Positions 60,374 through 64,000 of a stretch of 64,000 bases of DNA are shown in pieces; positions within the stretch are counted from its first letter, which is position 1; every line of letters begins with the position of its first letter. The position numbers and the translations under genes were made by a program. A model generated the notes under the pieces. It did no database searches and had not been told where the DNA came from. It was given only the letters and a program-made list of their open reading frames with translations. Where the stretch lies: positions 1,860,001-1,924,000 of the forward strand of contig CAWBVU010000006.1 in assembly GCA_963792405.1 (NCBI GenBank), given 5' to 3'. Origin of the DNA: SZUA-442 sp963792405. GTDB lineage: Bacteria > Actinomycetota > Acidimicrobiia > Spongiisociales > UBA5794.

Positions 60374-61456
60374 ATGAGTCATCTGCGCACACCCCGCCTC
60401 CTCGTTCCACTGCTGCTGCTCGCCCTCCTCGTGGCGGCCCCGATGCCCGCGGTCGCACAGAGCAAGTCGTCCGTCGACAGGGCGAAGGCAGATGAGGAGA
60501 AGGCCTACGAGGCGCTGCGGCAGGCCGATGCCGAGCTCGAGGCGGGCCTCGAGGAGCACGAGCGCATCCAGGGCAAGCTGTATGACCTCCGGTGGAGGAT
60601 CGACAAGCTCGACGCCGCGATCACCGAGTACGGCGACAACGTCACCGCCCTCCAGGAGAGGGCGAAGCTCATCGTCGTGGAGGCCTACACGACCGGCGGC
60701 AGGAACATGGTGTCGACGGCCTTCACCGCGACCTCCATCCAGGACCTGATCACGTCGCGTGCCCTCTTCGACGCCGCCACGACGAGGGACCTGAGCCAGC
60801 TCGACCAGCTCGCGGCCGTGAGCAGGCAGATGGACAGGCTCACCGACGAGCTCGAGGACAAGAAGGCCGAGGTCGAGGTGCTCGAGGCGGAGCAGGCCAT
60901 CATCGTGGAGAACCTCGTGGAGATCCAGGCGAGGGCCGAGAAGCTCCACGCGGAGGCCAAGCAGAAGTACGCCGCCGCCTACGAGCGGTACAAGGCGGAG
61001 CAGAGGCGCCAGGCCGCCCTCCGCGCGGCCAAGGCGTCCGGCCCCGCGGCGGGCATCCCTGCGGCCACGAGGGGATCGGGGTGCCCGTTCCCGGGTTCGA
61101 GCTTCATCAACTCGTGGGGGTACCCCCGATCCGGAGGCCGCACCCACAAGGGCACCGACATGCTCGGTGGCTATGGCGCCCCCCTGTACGCGATGCAGTC
61201 GGGCTCCGTGCGACTGAACTCCCACTACCAGGGAGGCATCCAGGTCTACCTGTACGGTGACGACGGTGTCACCTACTACTACGCCCACCTGTCGGCATAC
61301 CCGGCGGGCCTGAGCAGCGGCCAGCGCGTCGACAGGGGCCAGAACATCGGTTTCAACGGGACATCAGGGAACGCGAGCACCCCGCACCTTCACCTCGGGA
61401 TGATCGTTGGCGGCCAGTACGTCAACCCGTATCCCACCGTGCGGGCCGCCTGCTAG
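60374..61456 (+). CDS. Secreted M23 family peptidase with coiled coil
   Basis: This 360-residue protein has a signal peptide (to about residue 29, PAVAQS), a coiled coil (about 30-220) and a C-terminal LytM domain with GGRTHKGTDMLGG, YYYAHLSAYP and TPHLHLGM. It parallels the protein at 25904-27169 but lacks its Thr linker. It may cleave peptidoglycan or activate amidases. A TAGCCT box ends eleven bases before the ATG. Confidence 0.88.
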   Translation: MSHLRTPRLLVPLLLLALLVAAPMPAVAQSKSSVDRAKADEEKAYEALRQADAELEAGLEEHERIQGKLYDLRWRIDKLDAAITEYGDNVTALQERAKLIVVEAYTTGGRNMVSTAFTATSIQDLITSRALFDAATTRDLSQLDQLAAVSRQMDRLTDELEDKKAEVEVLEAEQAIIVENLVEIQARAEKLHAEAKQKYAAAYERYKAEQRRQAALRAAKASGPAAGIPAATRGSGCPFPGSSFINSWGYPRSGGRTHKGTDMLGGYGAPLYAMQSGSVRLNSHYQGGIQVYLYGDDGVTYYYAHLSAYPAGLSSGQRVDRGQNIGFNGTSGNASTPHLHLGMIVGGQYVNPYPTVRAAC

Positions 61457-61477
61457 CTCGGGCAGGTGGCCGACGCG

Positions 61478-62047
61478 TCAGTCGTCCCCGGTGATGACCT
61501 CGACGTCGATCTCCTCGGCGACCATCTCGTCGATGGTCCCATCACCCGTCGTGTCGAGGCCGTAGATCCGCACGCCAGCGGACTCGACGTTCCGGTAGTG
61601 GCCGGATGCATCCGGGTCGATCCCCGACGCGGTGACCACCTCGGTACGGGTCACATCTGGTGTTCCATCGGCATCGATGTCGTGCGCAACAGTGCGCACC
61701 TCGGTGATCTCGATCGAGTCGATCACCCCGTCGCCATCGAAGTCCATCTCGACCTCGGAGGTCTCGACCGTGGTGATGATGTCAGCCACCCCGTCGCCAT
61801 CGACATCGATGGCCGTCTCCTCGATCGTGATCGTCTCGATCACGTCGGCGATCCCATCGCCGTCGAGGTCGGTCTCCGTCGTCTCCGTCCGGACCCGCCT
61901 GATACCGTCGGTGACGCCGTCACCATCGAGGTCGAGCTCAGTCATCGACGACTCGACATGGCGCATCCCGTCATCGGTCTCCTCATGGATGATCTGGATG
62001 TCGTCGTCCGGTCCACCGGATCCCGTCGAGATGATCGAATCGCCCAT
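61478..62047 (-). CDS. Acidic calcium-loop (DxDGDGxxD) repeat protein
   Basis: This 189-residue, very acidic protein has four clear repeats of about 21 residues. Each holds a DxDxDGDG-type loop: DLDGDGVTDGI, DLDGDGIADVI, DVDGDGVADII and DFDGDGVIDSI. A diverged DIDADGTPDV and DTTGDGTIDEM extend the array. The loops resemble EF-hand/thrombospondin-type calcium sites. No signal peptide or membrane span is visible, which is odd for this repeat class. GGGAGGAG lies just before the ATG, and a TACGCT box lies at 62069-62074. Confidence 0.72.
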   Translation of the reverse strand: MGDSIISTGSGGPDDDIQIIHEETDDGMRHVESSMTELDLDGDGVTDGIRRVRTETTETDLDGDGIADVIETITIEETAIDVDGDGVADIITTVETSEVEMDFDGDGVIDSIEITEVRTVAHDIDADGTPDVTRTEVVTASGIDPDASGHYRNVESAGVRIYGLDTTGDGTIDEMVAEEIDVEVITGDD

Positions 62048-62207
62048 CAACGCTCCTCCCTGGGCTCCAGCGTAGACGGGACGCAGGCGCTGGGCCACGC
62101 GCCACGGCGCTGGGGGGCATCATCGGAGCGGGCGTGATCTCGCCCTCGAGCAGGAGGCCCGGAACCGACCCGACGTGACCGGCGACCGGCACCGTCGCCC
62201 CTCGCGG

Positions 62208-63377
62208 TCAGCGGGCGATCCGCACCCTTGCGACATCTCCCGCAGACATGTGGCGCAGCGCCTCCGTGCTCAGTGCCGTCAACGCCGCCAGTCCGACGAG
62301 GACGGGAGCGATCACCAGGGGCCCCCTGACGTTGACGAGGATCCCGATCACGGCGGGCACGATGGCGAGGGACAGGGTGGCGGCCGCGAGCTGGTAGCCG
62401 ACGATCCACGGCGTGAACTCGGCACCGACACGGCCGGGCGTGAGGAGCATCTCGAATGGGAACACCGGCCCGTTGGCGAAGCCTGCGATGACGAGGCCTG
62501 CGACGGTGACCCAGGCCGCCGGATTCCACCACATCAGCGCCAACGCGACGGTGATCGTGACCACCGAGGCCGTGATGGTCCGGTTCGGCTCGAGCCGGTC
62601 GCCGACGATGGTGAGGAGGAGCCGTGACGCGAACAGCGCGCCCCAGTGGGCGGCGACGGCGAAGCCCGCCACGACATCGGCGACGCCCTGGCCCTCGGTC
62701 AGCAGCGTGAAGGCCCACAGGCTCGTGCTGCCCTCGACACCGACGTAGATGAAGAAGACCCAGACGGACATCCCCAGGATCCGGCGACTCCCGAGGCGAG
62801 CCGGCCGGCCCTTGGTGCCCTCTGCGGGCATCCGGATCGCCGACCGCACGGCGGCAAACGCCAATGCGAGGACGATCTCCGCGGCGGCGATCATCGCCAG
62901 CCCGATCCGCCACGACGCCCCGAGGGCGACGAGCCCGGTGATCAGCAGGGGGGCGAGCATCGCACCGAAGCCGAACGCCGCGTGGATCGCGCCCATCGCC
63001 CTCGGCCCCCGCGTGACGGCGACGAACGCGTTGCCGATCGAGTCGATCACACCGCCCGACGCCCCGAGGGGCACCGATGCGGCGATCGTCCACACCCAGG
63101 AATCCGACACCGCGTACACGACGAGGCCGACCGCCGCGGCGACGGCGGCCGCGATGAGCAGCCTGCCCGCCTGGAACCGCCTGGTCATTCCGCCGATGCC
63201 GAACGAGACCGCCGCGTAGGAGAGCCCGGTTGCGACGGTGAGGATGCCGAGGTCGCCGAGCGCCCTGTCGAGTTCGGACGCCATGGACGGCCACGCAACC
63301 CCGAGTGCCGCCCCCGGCATGCCGAGGAGGGCGAAACCGACGATGAGGACGAGGAGCGGTTTCGTGCGTGAGGTCAC
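62208..63377 (-). CDS. Major facilitator superfamily transporter
   Basis: This 389-residue protein has about twelve hydrophobic spans, with GGMTRRFQAGRLL after the second span as the loop-2 motif and SRLLLTIVGDRLEPNR as its counterpart in the second half. The overall form resembles FucP/YbjJ-like MFS carriers. No substrate motif is clear, so sugar or drug export cannot be told apart. The GTG start follows a -10 box by six bases. Confidence 0.85.
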   Translation of the reverse strand: MTSRTKPLLVLIVGFALLGMPGAALGVAWPSMASELDRALGDLGILTVATGLSYAAVSFGIGGMTRRFQAGRLLIAAAVAAAVGLVVYAVSDSWVWTIAASVPLGASGGVIDSIGNAFVAVTRGPRAMGAIHAAFGFGAMLAPLLITGLVALGASWRIGLAMIAAAEIVLALAFAAVRSAIRMPAEGTKGRPARLGSRRILGMSVWVFFIYVGVEGSTSLWAFTLLTEGQGVADVVAGFAVAAHWGALFASRLLLTIVGDRLEPNRTITASVVTITVALALMWWNPAAWVTVAGLVIAGFANGPVFPFEMLLTPGRVGAEFTPWIVGYQLAAATLSLAIVPAVIGILVNVRGPLVIAPVLVGLAALTALSTEALRHMSAGDVARVRIAR

Positions 63378-63383
63378 CCGAGC

Positions 63384-63389
63384 AATCTA
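63384..63389 (-). promoter_or_regulatory. -10 box of the MFS gene, leaderless promoter
   Basis: TAGATT reads leftwards and ends six bases before the GTG at 63377. Confidence 0.5.
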
Positions 63390-63488
63390 GGGATCACCGC
63401 GCGACGTGCGGAGTGCACTCATCTATTCTTTAGTTGCTTTCTAAGGATTAGACTGCGCGGAGCAAGCGACCTCACAGGGGATGGCACG

Positions 63489-64000
63489 ATGACGACGGAA
63501 CGCTTCGTCTACGGTTTCAACGAACTCGATCCGGCAGAGGCCAAGTGCGGGGGCGACTGGGGGGCGGTGCGAGGGCTCCTCGGCGGCAAGGGCGCGAACC
63601 TGGCGGACATGACCAGGCTCGGCATCGCTGTGCCACCCGGCTTCACCATCACGACCGAGGCGTGCAACACCTACCTCGCCGAGGGCGAGACCTTCCCCGA
63701 CGGCATGATCGACCAGGTTCGCGAGGCCCTGCTGTCGATCGAGGCGCAGACCGGCAAGACATTCGGGGATGCCAACAACCCGCTGCTGGTGTCATGCCGC
63801 AGCGGTGCCAAGTTCTCCATGCCCGGCATGATGGACACCGTCCTGAACATCGGCATGAACGACGAGGTCGTCAAGGGCATGATCGAGATCTTCGACGATC
63901 GCCACTTCGTCCTCGACTCGTATCGGCGCCTCATCCAGATGTTCGCCACCGTCGTGATGGGCGTGCGAGAGGAGCCCTTCGAGGACGTCCTCGCCGAGGC
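63489..64000 (+). CDS. ppdK: Pyruvate phosphate dikinase, partial (N-terminal part)
   Basis: The first 170 residues are present before the window ends; complete enzymes have about 880. VYGFNELDP, LLGGKGANLADMTRLGIAVPPGFTITTEAC and VSCRSGAKFSMPGMMDTVLNIG are the nucleotide-binding domain motifs. The enzyme interconverts pyruvate and phosphoenolpyruvate using ATP/AMP and phosphate or pyrophosphate. AGGGGA precedes the ATG. The upstream 63419-63454 stretch is unusually AT-rich and contains TAGACT, suggesting a strong promoter with a normal leader. Confidence 0.95.
   Translation, partial: MTTERFVYGFNELDPAEAKCGGDWGAVRGLLGGKGANLADMTRLGIAVPPGFTITTEACNTYLAEGETFPDGMIDQVREALLSIEAQTGKTFGDANNPLLVSCRSGAKFSMPGMMDTVLNIGMNDEVVKGMIEIFDDRHFVLDSYRRLIQMFATVVMGVREEPFEDVLAE

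Overview
The window is 64 kb of GC-rich bacterial chromosome with short intergenic gaps. I read it as an actinobacterium, most likely Acidimicrobiia-like, although class-level placement is inference. The actinobacterial markers are a WhiB regulator, an acyl-CoA carboxylase epsilon subunit, a GlnR-type regulator with a four-half-site operator, a eukaryotic-type glutamine synthetase II, GTG/TTG starts, and many genes whose TAnnnT -10 box lies 6-9 nt before the start codon (leaderless transcription). Threonine-rich linkers occur in most exported proteins. I see no prophage, CRISPR array, insertion sequence or plasmid functions. The only long gene-poor stretch is 7527-8381.

Layout. 1-7.5 kb: hydantoinase/oxoprolinase subunits, a small Nfu-N protein, a LysM pair, an orphan histidine kinase and a Thr-rich surface protein. 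8.4-14.2 kb: VOC protein, moaA, then a pterin/folate cluster (folB, a folK-folE fusion, a pteridine-reductase-type SDR) with an FAD oxidoreductase. 14.2-24.6 kb: a membrane alpha/beta-hydrolase, the nitrogen module (glnII / GlnR operator / glnA / glnR), galM, an ALDH7-ridA pair and erpA. 24.7-34 kb: Mrp, an fxsA-nudix-MBL-M23 operon, selA-selB, whiB and nfeD. 34-44 kb: receiver protein, CNNM protein, tRNA-Pro(CGG), SLC13 transporter, enoyl-CoA hydratase, photolyase, arsM behind a palindromic operator, and lysC-asd. 43-51 kb: cyclophilin lipoprotein, PHP phosphatase, second orphan kinase, methylmalonyl-CoA epimerase-accE, thiolase-glpX, a DUF3524 glycosyltransferase, and recR-ybaB divergent from dnaX. 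53-64 kb: a PhnDCE-type ABC importer with a very large permease, dGTPase, nitroreductase, dodecin, a second M23 protein, an acidic calcium-loop repeat protein, an MFS transporter and the start of ppdK.

How the parts fit. The nitrogen module is self-contained: two different glutamine synthetases diverge around one perfect GlnR-type box, and the regulator gene is translationally coupled to one of them. The folate genes supply FolE, FolB and FolK activities plus a reductase that could act on pterins or dihydrofolate. Methylmalonyl-CoA epimerase, accE, thiolase, enoyl-CoA hydratase and glpX suggest acyl-CoA/propionate metabolism with gluconeogenesis. selA-selB indicate selenocysteine use, but selC, selD and a selenoprotein are not seen here.

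The strongest leads are the GlnR box, the pteridine-reductase-like SDR with the FolK-FolE fusion, the palindrome-controlled arsM whose reading frame has no stop at the family's usual end, the enlarged PhnE, the DUF3524 glycosyltransferase coupled to recR, and the repeated leaderless promoter pattern.
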